In this document: positions 32,687 to 44,176 of the stretch, piece by piece
How positions within the stretch are numbered: position 1 is the stretch's first letter
How the letters are laid out: every line of letters starts with the position of its first letter
Origin: Castanea sativa
Lineage: Eukaryota; Streptophyta; Magnoliopsida; Fagales; Fagaceae
Reading direction: 5' to 3'
Length of the DNA: 64,000 nt
Assembly: GCF_040712315.1 (NCBI RefSeq)
Contig: NC_134018.1
Span: forward strand, 43,153,335-43,217,334
Translations under genes and position numbers: made by a program
Notes under the pieces: generated by a model
What the model saw: only the letters and a program-made list of their open reading frames with translations
The model's database searches: none
Told to the model about the DNA's origin: nothing

Positions 32687-34067
32687 TGTGAAGGTGCTTT
32701 TTTGAACAGTTATCTAGGCCCAAGCTTAAACAAGGACCTCGGACCCTCTAGTTGTAGTTTGAAGGGACTGGGCTTGGTCTACCGCAACTAAATGAGCTGT
32801 TTAAAGACCAAGTGATGCATAAGGCAGAACTCCTGCAATACACATACACTAGCAGGCGAGAATATATGTATTGATTAACAAGGAAACAACAAAGGCAGAC
32901 AAACGTAATATAAAAAAAAAAAAACAAAATAATTGCTCGGGATCCTCAGAGTCAGTAGGAAATATTTCATTAATTTTCTTAGTTGTGAATTACAATGAGT
33001 TCACCAAGACTTAATGCAAGGTTCAAATAAGTTCAAAAATTACAAACTTAGATGACTCTCTAGGCCTCTAAGACTTGCAAAATTTGAATCATTTTGAATC
33101 CAAGCATGTGCTATAGTGGCTGTTTCTGGGATACCGGGAGATATTCCCCTGTTTTCTTTGAGTTTTACAGAGCTTTTTTCTTAATGATTCTATCTGATTT
33201 CTATCTTGCTGAATGACCTTAATGTTGGCTGCTTCTCCTATTTTATGGTGTCACATTAGGGTTTCGGGGTACCATTGATTCTTTTCCCTTGGCCCTCTAG
33301 GTACTAGAGCCCCTTATTTGTCTCAGCCCTTCTGACAACTGCCCATTTCCTTATTTTCCATACCTCCCCTTCTTTTGGTGTTCTTTTTTTGAAAGTGTCT
33401 TGCTGACCTTCCGTTCCGAGGTGCCCTTGAGGGAGCTGAACCTTTAGCTTTTCTCTCTCCCCAAGCCCTTTTTTCTTTGTCTTCCCTTTATCAGGCTTAC
33501 CCCCTTTTGGCTACCCCTTCCCTTTTGTCATTTTTCCCAGAAAGTGGAGTTTTCTTCTATTAAACCGAAGGTTTCCCCAGCCATTTCTTTCGTGGACTTC
33601 TTATTTTGGGTTCCCCAAGGCACCGGCTTCTTACTCTTGAGCCGTTGCTTTCCAAGTCCTCAGGCCTTGCGCTGCATTGCTAGGTGCTTCGAGAAAAGTC
33701 CATTTGCTTCTTGTTCCTAGTGCCTTTTAAGCTGTCTTAGTCCTCCTTTAGCCGTGCTGTTCACCTAGAGGTCCCAGGCAGCCCCCGGCGTCCTTGTCCA
33801 GCTCTTTTCTTTCTCTGGTCTTTCTTTTCTTTTTCTTAAGTCCAAGCAGGCTGAATTCTTTTCTTTCTCCCTTTTTTTTTCCTATGGACTTCTTACCCCT
33901 TTTTTCTTCCTTTTGGGCCTCAGGTCCATCATCCCTCTTTCTTTTGTAGCCCTAACCTTTCTCTTTTTTTATTTTGATTTTTATTTCTCACGGATTGGCC
34001 CAATGTACCATTTCTTTGGGCCTTTCATCATGTTCTCTTATTATATATATTTTTTTATACCTCAACA
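32687..34067 (-). repeat. Gypsy 5' LTR, full length
   Basis: 1381 bp; TGTTGAGGT to CACCTTCACA on the minus strand. Its boundaries are confirmed by the solo LTR at 57507-58860, which starts and ends at the same points. Confidence 0.85.
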
Positions 34068-34138
34068 AAAGGCAAAGTAGATAGAGTACCTGACATATTA
34101 TTGATGAGGTTGGACTGTGAGACAAGGTCGGCTTGAGA

Positions 34139-35289
34139 TTATGAGGAAGTAGAAGCCACCCTAGCAGCCACACCAGAAGCTGTACTAGAAAATCCATCAA
34201 CACCAACACTACTTACATTTGCTGCATGATGAACTTCACCACCACCAGTGCTCAAGTATGCTAGCAGCTGCTCACATTGAGATTTAGAAATAGGGCATTG
34301 ATTGGATGAAATGGAACCACACTTTGATACTGTGCTTTGAACAGAAGAAACTTGATTTGCAGTAGCATTGGCCTTGCCTTTATGCTTGTATCCAGGAGGA
34401 TACCTATGCAATTTGTAGCATTTCTCCACTGTATGCCCAAGCATATTGCAATGAGTGCACAAAGGCCTTTCTCTTTTGTTGTTATTGCCCTTATTCCAAT
34501 TGGAATTACCGAAATTTCCCTTGGAATTGACATACATTGCCACTGTGTCTGATTGTGAAGAGAAAGAACCTCCATGACCAATGCTCTTGTGTAACTTTTC
34601 TTGAAGAACCAAGGCATAAATCTTGCTAGTCGCAGGAAAAGGCTCCTGCATTAGAATTTGCGTCCTTATAGTGTCAAAGTTCTCATTCAAACCCATCAGA
34701 AATCTCATAGCATAAGTCTTATCATGAGAAGCACTTAGGGTTTTGATTGCTCCACAGGTACACTCTAGTAATGGCTCCAAATTGAGCAATTGATCTCATA
34801 GTTTCTTGAATCTTGTGAAATACTCTGTGACTATCATCTGGTTTTGAGGAATATTAGAAATTTCCTTCTGAAGATTGTAGATTTTAGGACCACTACCCTG
34901 TGAAAAGAGTTTTTGCAATTCAAGCCACATTTCTTTGGTAGTTTGACAGTACATTATGCTGCCAAATACATCAACGTGCATAGAGTTGATCATCCATGAG
35001 ATCACCATTGTGTTGCAGCTTAACCAATCTTCATAGAGAGGAGATTTGGATCTCGCTCAGTAATTTTTCCATTAATGAAACATATCTTCTTCTTGGCAAC
35101 GAGAGCTAAGATCATAGCCCTTGACCAAGAGTGATAATTCTTCATTCCAAGCAGTGGTTGTGTAACCAAGATGTTGCCTGGATTTTCATTCGGATTGAGA
35201 AAATATGGATTTGGAAGATTTGAAGAGTTCATTTCAGTATTTGGTTGAGAGGTACGATTGGTTTGAACACTCGATTCAAGGGACGTCAT
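34139..35289 (-). pseudogene. Copia gag
   Basis: Begins with MTSLESSVQTNRTSQPNTEM at 35289. The N-terminal part has YHSWSRAMILAL and the middle the UBN2-like gag (IYNLQKEISNIPQNQMIVTE). A CCHC zinc knuckle follows (CTHCNMLGHTVEKC, about 34425). A frameshift near 35035 and a stop near 34796 break it. Downstream sequence runs to the Gypsy insertion at 34067, about where protease should start. Confidence 0.85.
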
Positions 35290-35455
35290 GGATGTTGCTC
35301 AAGAACTTAGTTGAGAGAGACGAACATCAGAGAAAATGAGATTATTTTCAAGAAAATTCTTCAGAGGTTAAAAGAATGAATTTTCTCAGGAAAATATCTG
35401 ATTAAAGAAAGAAAATTGAAGAGGAATTGGCTAGGAAATCAGGAATCTGTGCTAG

Positions 35456-35472
35456 CCAAGGCTCTGATAGCA
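35456..35472 (-). other. Copia primer-binding site
   Basis: The minus strand reads TGCTATCAGAGCCTTGG directly after the 5' LTR. Plant Copia elements use TGGTATCAGAGC, complementary to initiator Met-tRNA; one base differs here. Confidence 0.8.
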
Positions 35473-35932
35473 TGTAAAATTCTAGAATATTCTCTCTCTA
35501 ATATAGAACTTAGATTTTATTGATTGAAAGAGAATACAAGTAACTGAGTTTAATACATATCATTACTCCTATATATATACAGATTGAAAGAAGAAGAAAA
35601 ACAGAGTAACAAACTTCCTTGAAGTTTAGGGAATTTGGAGGGAAAAGCAATTACAACTAATTTCTATATACACGTGTGCTTGGAGTGCCTAATCACTTAA
35701 CTAATTACTTAAGCTATCTGACATCATCACCAAGAGTGTATGAATTGCTCATGAAATGGCACAACTTCAATTAAGTCCATTAGTTCTCTGCTCCCAAGCT
35801 ACTTGTGAGGCTTGAGTTATGCATCCACTCTCTACTTCAGGTCTGGGTCTGCTCTGTTCTGCAAATGTTTCATCATGAAGCACATCTTGAACCTTACTCT
35901 GATGGGCAAGACCTCTTTCATTATTCTCAACA
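35473..35932 (-). repeat. Copia 5' LTR
   Basis: 460 bp, TG..CA, partner of 18454-18929. Confidence 0.9.
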
Positions 35933-36133
35933 AAGGCCAACAAGAAATGCTGTAGTTCTGTTCTGTGTAGATGAAATTCTAAAAAACTCGTTTGCTCTAA
36001 AGAACAAAAATCGTATACTAAATAAATAATTGTACACTATGTTTGATAATGCAGCACATTACAAGAACGTCAAACTCGCTAGCATATACAATCCAAATTG
36101 TTGTGCAGAAATTATTTTTATTACACCCAATTA

Positions 36134-36495
36134 CCTTTTTTTTATTATTGGAAAACAGAACTTTCATTAATTCAAACTAGAAAAAATTACATCATTAGTG
36201 AGAGCATGTTTTAAGAAACAAGGGCCTCCTCAATCCAAGTAACACGGTGCTCAACACTTAAAGCATGTTTTGCTAATAAATGTGCTGGCTGGTTACCAAT
36301 CCTCCTGTGAGAAACTTGAAACCCATGAAACTCATGTGATAGGGACGTTATACCATAAACTACTGAGGCAATTGAAGATGGTGGTAGAGACCTTCCTGCA
36401 ATAGCATTTGCAACCACCAGAGAATCACCCTCAAGGATAATTTCTCTAATTCCGATGTCCCTAGCAAACAGCCAACCTTCTTCACCGGTTACTTA
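36134..36495 (-). pseudogene. LINE RNase H 3' fragment
   Basis: The minus strand encodes GDSLVVANAIAGRSLPPSSI ... HRRIGNQPAHLLAKHAL ... TWIEEAL and a stop, the C-terminal RNase H (RVT_3) of plant LINEs, then a short 3' UTR ending in an A-rich tail near 36134. It is 5'-truncated (about 360 bp) and lies about 280 bp past the kinase stop. No target duplication was resolved. Confidence 0.75.
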
Positions 36496-36773
36496 GTTAA
36501 TGAGTTTGTGCTTTGACTTTGATAATTTACAAACCCCTAAGAACCAAGGGCGAAAAGAATCGGGCAGAAGCTTTGTACAAAAAAACCCGTGTTAATTAAT
36601 AAATAAATGTACAATACAATAAAGCCCTTACAAAAAAAGCATATACAAAACCAAAACTGAAATCAGAAACGCATTCCATTCTCATGCTAAGAGCTACTGA
36701 GCTTATGAGACTTCAAAATTGACATAAATAATCCCACAAAGAATGAACTCCAGAGATTTTAGAAAGAACTGGA

Positions 36774-39700
36774 CTAGTAAGAGTAGGAAAGCCATGGGTG
36801 CTCTAGTGCCTCGACTGCTGTTGGGCGCTGCTTTGGATTGATCTCAAGCAAGTTTCTTACGAAGTCAATAAACATGTCATCAGTACCCTGCAGGCGATGC
36901 TCCAACAAGGATGACTCGGGGATTATGTACTCCAGTTGGTTTGTTTCCTGAACTCAGCATGACATATAGAGACTAAAGTTTAATTCCATATGCAACAATA
37001 GGTCCACTCGTTTAATGCATCACAACACACACACAAACAAACTATTGATAAGAGCATTGCTACAGATAAATAGTATCTTCTGAATGTTTTTTCCGCATTC
37101 TACATAAAGAGAAAGAAAAGAAGAAAAAAAAATGTGATAGTCTACGCTTGACAAAGCATGACAAATTAGCCACTTATGGTTATGCATCATAACTTGATAT
37201 AATTTCTTAACTCCAAAGATAGATCATAGATCCTCATTTGGCAGCTTTTTGTCAGGCAAAAGAATATGAACTTGCTGAGCTCTTTCAAAAGAGTATTTTA
37301 GAACTATGAACTGAAAAAGTTGGGTTAAACTCTAAAAAATCAGACTTCAGATTTATACTGCCTCTTTCAACAAGCAAGAGATTGAGTTAATGTGTCATGT
37401 TTCCAACTGCAAGGAAGACATTAAACATTCCAACTGCACATATTGAGGCAGGAAACATGAGAAACAAACCTCATTTATATGATAAAGATCATATTCTTTT
37501 GTGAAATACTTGTCCGTCTCCTGCCCTTGTTCCAACATCTCGAGATCAATAGGACCAAGCATCCCAATCATGCGTGCAAGGATCATTACAATTGAATCAT
37601 TAGGAAACAGCACCTGGTGAACACATATACATAATAATTCATTAATAACGGGATATATTTCATGAAATTGGAATATTCAAATGAATGGTCACAAAGAGAA
37701 CTTTGGCTTGACCCGCAAAAGCAAGTAGTTAGTACCATATGTTCTAACTTCAATTTAATAATAATAACAAAGCAAAACGAAGACATACTTCCCCAGAGCA
37801 TAGCTCCACCAAAATACAGCCAAGAGACCACAAGTCAATCCTTTGGTCATATGTATGGCCTAGGATTACTTCAGGAGCTCGATAGGAACGAGACTGTACA
37901 TACAGGCACAAGTTGTCAGTTTGAAAGCAACTGCTTCCAAGATCAATAACCTTTATCTCACATCTTCTGTAACTTTTGATGAGTATGTTCTCTGGCTTTA
38001 GATCACAGTGAATAATTCCCAAGTGATGCAAGTATGCCAATGCCTCTAAACATTGACGGGTTATGACCTGCGAAATGGAAATATTTGAAGCATACGAAAT
38101 TTCATGCTGGTTTTAAAATGGCTTAATAATGGCTAAGTAACGAAGATAAAAACTTTACTGAGAAGAACTTATAAAATTCTGGGTCACAAATATGGATCAT
38201 ATGAATCTACGGCACTTATACCATAAGACTGAAGGTCTAAAAAAAAACAAACAGCAGAAGGAACCAAATTGAAGAAACCTTGGAAGTAGATATTCTAATA
38301 AAACAAACCTGCAATCTGCTCAAGGTAAAATAAGCTTCTCCACCAGATTCTTGATTGAATTTCTGAAATTCATATAAGTTTGCCCGGAGGAGTTCACAAA
38401 CAATGAAGAGATGCTCCTGCATTATTCAAGAAAGGTAGTTTTATAATATGTTGCAAAGCTACATTTTAATAGCATGCTAATTGAAAAATATCCAATCCAT
38501 CATTCTACCAGGATTAGCTTAGCGAGCCTATTTAAGATGTCTATATACATACCCAAACGGACAAAAAGACATAAATTATATGATTTTAAAATGTAGGTTC
38601 AATAAAATACATTTGTTATCTTTGAGTCACATAAAGCAAAAAGAAAAAAAAAATCACTTTGAGCTAATGCTGGGCCACAAGGACATACCTGATGATAGAA
38701 GTAGTCATAAAGACGCAAAATGTGGCGTTCATCAGCAGGGTCATGCTTGTTGACAAGCTTTAAAAGTTTAATTTCATCTAAACTCTGGTCAAAAAAATCT
38801 TTATCGTTTTTTATGATCTTAAGGCAAACATCGATTCCAGTGTGAAGATCATGTGCCTGAACAACCTTACTAAAAGCAGCCGAACCCAGGTACTCTGTTA
38901 CGTAATATCTGCCTGCAATGACAGTATTTATCACAATAGGCAGATCCTTGTTTTCTTCAAATCCTGTCCTGTAGAGGCATAACACATGAGTACAACTGAT
39001 TGCTACATATCAACCTGCAAACACACAAGCTTCAAATCTCTATCAAACAGAGAACTCTAACAGTATGAAACATCTGATGACTACAACCAAACTTCCAAGG
39101 GATTGTGTGCTCCAAAGCCAAAAGGCCCAAAACAAGTCAATCCAGACAAATTGCAAAAATAGAAAAAATGCTCAAAGAAAAAAGAAATAATTTTTGAGGA
39201 CTTGAAACTAAGAATTGACAATGATGCAACCAAGAGAAAAAAAGAAAAAAAAAAAAAGAAAGAAAGAATTTCCAACTAACCTGTTTTTTCTGTGTATGAT
39301 TCTGAGGTCAAATACTTCATATTCATCGTCATTAGTATTGTACATTAGAAGCTCATCAGTAACATCCTCTCCTTCTGCAGCAGCATCAGGCTCCTGGGGT
39401 TCTGCATTTACCTTTCCACCATCTTCAAATTCGTAGCTTTCAATTTCATTTGGTATGAAATCCTTCTCAGCAACCTTAATGTGAAAGTCAGGCGAACCTT
39501 TACAATCTTCAACCCAGTCATTTGTGGAACCCCTTTTAACAGAGTAGGTAGTTTTGTTTATTTTATGTTGTGCAGCAGAGTCACAATCAGCGGGAATATC
39601 CCCTACAAATTCTAACTGAAAATCATACAAATCAGTTTCTTTTGAGCTCAGATTGCTGTAGTCTGCTGGATTCGCACCATAAAATCCTCCAGCTCCTGCA

Positions 39701-42029
39701 CAGCATTTGCAGAAAGGGGCTGAACAAGAAGAGGCAGAACCTTTGGATTCCCCCTTAGTGCATCCTGCATGCTTATGATTACTATCAACATGATAATAGT
39801 CCACCACATGCAGCTCATTTTCATCATTCAAGGGAGAAATATAAAAAAGACACCCCTTTTCCGTTGAGTCCTCATGTTGCTTCTTGTTCTCTGAAGTCAT
39901 CACAAACTTATCTTCACTTGGACAGCCAAAGAAGTCTGGCCCTTCATAGCTGGGAGTCATGAAGTCCCCATTGTCTTTCTCATCATACCAAAACAAGTCA
40001 TTTTGCATATCAAAATCAGGATAATCACGTGCAGTGCCAAATTGAGATAAATTCTCTGATGAAACTTCAGAAGCATCTTGAGATGTGGATCTAACACCAT
40101 ATGGGTTTACGAATTCTGCATCCATAAAAACTTTTGAGACTGGTCCGATGCACTACCGACAAACAGAGAAGAAAAATGATGGGAAGCATAAGAAACAATA
40201 AGGAATGACTACTTCAACTTTGCAATTTAACAAGTTAGTACTACTGCATTCTCTTCTCTATGACTAGTTGGTCACAAACATGCCTTTGAAGTGCACATAT
40301 CAAAGAAGTATATGTGACAAAGGACACAAGTGGCAATCAGAGTAATGGTTAAAACTTAAATCATATGAAAGAATACAACAACAACAACCAAGCCTTAGTT
40401 CCAAATTTTTTTGGATTGGCTATAGATCCTCAACAGATTAATTAGGATCGGCCATATATATTCTTTCCTGCCATTCTATTCTATCTCAAAGTCATACTCT
40501 CTTTTACTTGCTAAAGTTCCAAATACTCCAAAACTATGAAGTTGCAAGTTTTTACCAATGAAGTGCTTAGATAATTATACAAAAGAAAGTGGTAGGAACA
40601 TAATGAAAGTAAAGCAAACTATGAAGGTTAAGGCTCCTCGGCGTGTTTCCTTCTTTGTGTGGACTGCTGTATGGGATAGGATCCTTACAAGGGATAATTT
40701 GAGGGGTAGAGGGTTGGATTTTGTCGATTGGTGTATCATGTGCCGCAGTAATGGGGAGACGGCGGATCATTTGTTACTACACTGTGGAAAGGCTTCTCGA
40801 CTGTAGAGTTTGGTTTTTAGATCTTTTGAGTTTTCTTGGGTCTTGCCTAGATCAGTTGTGGATACTCTATTCAGTTGGTGGAATTGGCCTGGAAAGCATT
40901 CGTCTAGCATTTGGAATTTAGCTCCTTTATGCTTGATGTGGTGTCTCTGGAGGGAGCGCAATAGGAGGACGTTTGAGGACTTGGAAAGCTCAGATGACCA
41001 GCTCTTGGCCTCTCTTAGTGGCACTCTGTTTGATTGGTCTAGGTCTTGAGGACTCACCTCTAGTGATTCTCTCCCTATGTTTCTTAGTTCTCTCCTGTGT
41101 ACTTAGTTTATTTTCCTCTCTTCTCTTTTTTCTCTTTCTTTTCCCTTTGTACTTATCTCTCTGCCTTATGTTTTTTGCATAAGGTAGTGTTCTTGAATGC
41201 ATATATTTTTACCTATTAAAAAAAAAAAAAAAAGTAAAGCAAACGATTCTGTTTCTTGAGAAAGAGAATGATGCCAGACTATGCTAAAATTAGATCACAA
41301 TCAAATCCGGCCTACTTTTCTAAAACTAATTTAGGCCCACACTTGATGAAAAAAAAAAAAAAAAAAAAACACTCTCTTAACGATAGATTACAAGTACACA
41401 ACTTGACATATGTGAGGGAATAGGAAAACTAAAGTTAACCAACATGAACAAGTGCTGTGAAAATCTATAGTATACCAAATAAAATCTTGTTTTCTGATAC
41501 GCTTGGATAAAGTCTCAGTCACATCTCTATCAAAACGAAAGTACTACCAGATGAATAAAGATCGGCACAATATGTTAACCAAAACGCATAAAAAAGCATA
41601 CAATCATTAATTCCTCTGACCAAAAAAGAACAACCATTTTGATTTCTGGGCCATAATGTTTCATCCTTTTAGAACCAAAAAATAAATGTACAAAAAGTAA
41701 TAAGTTTTAACATAAAACTCAATGTAAGAACAAGTACCTGAAGAACACACATCCGAAGTAGAAGACCCCAAGCTCACAAACTCATCATCTTCGGACTTAG
41801 AACTCGATCTTGAAGATTCAGCTGCAGCACCCTGGATCTCCGTTCGCCGTACACTGGACGGAATTCTCACCGGCGGCGGAGGTGGCACCATTGGGAAGAA
41901 GAATTTCTCGAAATCAAAGGCACCCAGATGACCCTTCTCAATCATATCCTGTCTGAGAGCTGACTCGGCCTCCGAAAACCCATTTTTCCTCAAGAACTCT
42001 AGCACTGCTTCGACGTCTGAGACCGCCAT
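36774..42029 (-). CDS. Plant DYRK-type protein kinase with LisH motif (seven coding exons)
   Basis: Coding exons: 42029-41738, 40115-39281, 38968-38689, 38416-38309, 38067-37789, 37613-37470 and 36947-36774; all introns GT-AG; 703 residues, uninterrupted. A LisH motif ([20 protein letters not shown], residues 6-25) suggests dimerisation. A long acidic segment follows (to about 375) with a Cys cluster ([11 protein letters not shown]). The kinase domain is about 397-695: glycine loop GSAAFSKV, Lys426 in [16 protein letters not shown] (Asp527), DLG (Asp547) and the activation loop [13 protein letters not shown]. DYRKs autophosphorylate the second Tyr of YxY; here that Tyr (561) is kept and the first is Cys. 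It transfers phosphate from ATP to Ser/Thr. The plant-specific DYRKP group is the best match; it is shorter than the ~1100-aa members and closer to the shorter one. Intron 1 holds a LINE and another repeat. Confidence 0.92.
40374..40520 (+). repeat. (CAA)n-CCAAGCCTTAG interspersed repeat in kinase intron 1
   Basis: Starts with CAACAACAACAACCAAGCC and continues TTAGTTCCAAATTTTTTTGG. This resembles a widespread plant dispersed repeat often labelled SINE-like. The class was not proven from sequence and no target duplication was found. Confidence 0.45.
40620..41231 (+). mobile_element. 5'-truncated LINE inserted in kinase intron 1
   Basis: The plus strand encodes the zf-RVT domain ([36 protein letters not shown]) and the region after it ([17 protein letters not shown]), with one internal TAG (40804-40806), then a 3' UTR and poly(A). 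A perfect 14-bp target duplication, AAAGTAAAGCAAAC, flanks it at 40606-40619 and 41232-41245. It is antisense to the kinase gene. No RT domain is present, typical of incomplete target-primed reverse transcription. Confidence 0.9.
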
Positions 42030-42480
42030 GAACGTGAAAAGTCAAAGGTTGACCAAAGGCAGAGGAAGAAGAGAGAGAATAATGAGTGGTGAGTGAATTG
42101 TGAAGGGTAGAAATGAAAAGTACTATGAAATGGTTTTGAGTTTGCATGCTTCTATGAAAATAATAGAGAGATAGAGAGCTCTAAAGTCTCTCTCTCTCTC
42201 TCTCTTCTTTTGTGCGCTTTCTATGTTTGCTGTAAAACTCAAGCTAAGAGAAGAAAGGAAGAAAGAAGAGAGGGGTGTGTCTTACCAACTTTGAAAAGTG
42301 AGAGGCCTGTGGGTTTTGGGGGTTTTGGTTTTGTGGGCCCTACTGTTGTATTATCAATAACTTGTACACGTGGAAATTTATGATCTTCACACGTCACCAC
42401 TACTTTTGGATTTGGTTTTTTTTTTTTTTTAAAACCCTTTTGTGTATTTATGGTGTTAGTGTACAAATTTTTCCCCTCAC
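42030..42480 (-). promoter_or_regulatory. Kinase 5' UTR/promoter region
   Basis: Upstream of the kinase start. A CT tract at 42186-42205 reads as GA in the gene's sense, 160 nt from the ATG. The start context (TTCATGGC) has G at +4. Core promoter elements could not be assigned. Confidence 0.5.
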
Positions 42481-42828
42481 ACAAAGGGTTATTAGTTTAT
42501 TAGCAATCACAAACAGTTTATTTGTTTGTTTGATTTGATTTGATTTTTTTTTTTTTTGGTTGAGAAAAATGGAGTATTAGTATAATGTTGAAAGTTGAGA
42601 TGCATTCCATTTTTCTCAATTGGTTTAATTTACTACCGTCATTTTACAAGTATTAGTATTTGTGGGGTACAGAAACAAAAACCGAAGTTTAAGTCTCTAG
42701 AAGGGTTTAATTTATCTTCTAAAATACCAATAATTAAGGGGCTTGCATGGTAATTTTTTGTGTTTCCAATAAAACACGTTTAGGATTTAAATCACCCCTC
42801 TTACTCTCAACCATTGATTTTTTTTTTA

Positions 42829-43193
42829 AGTAAATTATTTTTTAAACTTTAGAGTTTTGCATGTGTTTAATTTCAACCTTAAACTTTCAAAATATTTTAT
42901 TTAAATCTTAAATTTTTAAAAACATTTAATTTAAACCTTTTAGATTCATATAATTTTATTTAAACCTTAGAGTTTTGGGCAAGTTTCCTTTAAACCTTAA
43001 ATTTGAAATGAATTTCATTTAAACCTCTTGATCACATGATGTTTATATTTAATGGAGTTAATTGATAAAAAAGAGTGATAGAATGTTTAAATGAAATATT
43101 TTTAGAAATTTTGAGGTTTAAATGAACCATTTTAAAAGTTTAAGGTTTAAATGTAACATAACCATAATTCTAAGGTTTAAAAAGTAATTTAGC
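42829..43193. mobile_element. Foldback element with ~120-bp inverted arms
   Basis: The left arm from TAAATTATTTTTTAAACTTT and the reverse of the right end (TAAATTACTTTTTAAACCTT) align over about 120 bp, both rich in the word TTTAAACCTTAAA. A spacer of about 110 bp separates the arms. No open frame. A target duplication was not resolved. Confidence 0.65.
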
Positions 43194-43694
43194 CTCGCAC
43201 CACCCAATAGAAGGAACTTTTTATAAAAAGAATTATCATAAAACAGATGTCACAAGTTTTAAATCATAATGTACAACTACACATAATTGTCTATTAAAAA
43301 AAGCTGGATGTTTAGGACTCGTTCTATCCTTTTTTTTTTTTTTTAATTGTCTTGATCTAATGGTAAGGAAGAATCATCAGGTGTCATGAATTTTAAATTA
43401 GATCATATTTGTATCTTATTTATATATTTTAAAGTAGGATGTTTGGACCAATTCATTTTTACTTTTTTTTTTTGGCACTTTTCAAATTTTAGCTTGGAGA
43501 AGGTGTTTCGCATTTTACTTTTGCTTTCTGCAACTTTTTTTTCCTTAAAATTTTTACTTAGATACTTAAGCTTACGTTATAGATATTCCTCTAATCCTCT
43601 TTTTTAATAGCATAAAGAGCCAAAGTTTGATGATTAACATGTTCTGGTTTTGTAAAAGATTGTGGTTTGGAATGTTCTTATGTGCACAGTCACG

Positions 43695-44176
43695 TCCTCA
43701 CCTCTTGACATTTGGATTAAACTTAAAAATATATAATAGTAGACTTTAAGTTATGGACAGGACCTGCTACTTCAGATTTATATAATAAGATAAGATTTTG
43801 TCATGTTCTTTTGGTTGGTGCTCATAACGCGTAAAAATTAGAAATCATATATTCCAAAGAACATCCTCACCTCTTGACATTTGGAATAAACTATATATAA
43901 TAGTAGATCTTAAGTTATGGCAGGACCAGTTACTTAAGATTGGATAGGGCTTGTCTCCGGTATTTTTTTTTATATTGAACACACTACCATGTAGATATAT
44001 GTTCAAAATTAGACACGTGTTCAAACAGTAACGTGTTCAATACAAAAAAAGCGCTGGATACAAACTTCATTTCCTAAGATTTATATAATAAGAGAAAATT
44101 TTGTCATGTTCTTTCCTTTTGGTTGGTGTTCATAACTTAACAGTCAGTAAAAATTAGAAATTGTACACTCCAGAGG
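43695..44176. repeat. Tandem duplication, second copy split by a MITE
   Basis: Copy A (43695-43863) and copy B (43864-44176) share TCCTCACCTCTTGACATTTG and following sequence. Copy B is longer because a 133-bp insert sits at 43942-44074. Confidence 0.8.
43942..44074. mobile_element. MITE, 133 bp
   Basis: Termini are imperfect inverted repeats of about 35 bp (TTTTTTATATTGAACAC against TTTTTTTGTATTGAACAC in reverse). TAAGATT flanks both sides (43935-43941, 44075-44081), extendable to 9 bp with one mismatch (CTTAAGATT/CCTAAGATT). That length suits a Mutator-like or hAT-like origin. The undisturbed copy A shows the pre-insertion site. Confidence 0.8.

Larger units (their letters stand above)
20897..34067 (-). 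mobile_element. Ty3/Gypsy Tat-lineage retrotransposon, nested in Copia
   Basis: The minus-strand element runs: 5' LTR 32687-34067, primer site, gag, protease, RT-RNase H, a second RNase H, integrase, an antisense PMD gene, a polypurine tract and a 3' LTR remnant at 20897-21189. The second RNase H, the long region after integrase and the extra antisense gene point to the Tat/Ogre group (family knowledge). The outer ~1.05 kb of the 3' LTR is gone together with Copia protease and integrase, which fits one deletion. Stops, frameshifts and a lost integrase Asp make it defective. A solo LTR of the same family is at 57507-58860. Confidence 0.85.
18454..35932 (-). mobile_element. Copia LTR retrotransposon, split by a nested Gypsy element
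   Basis: The minus-strand element has LTRs at 35473-35932 (5') and 18454-18929 (3'), both TG..CA, differing by about eleven substitutions plus microsatellite length by eye. A Met-tRNA-type primer site and a polypurine tract are present. Flanks AATGC and AAGGC are a one-mismatch duplication. Gag is at 34139-35289 and RT/RNase H at about 18985-20893. Protease and integrase are missing: a Gypsy element occupies 20897-34067 where they should be. Stops in RT and a frameshift in gag make it non-autonomous. Confidence 0.85.

Noticed and set aside
37662..37949. Plus-strand frame across kinase exon 5
   Set aside because: Antisense shadow of the kinase catalytic exon.
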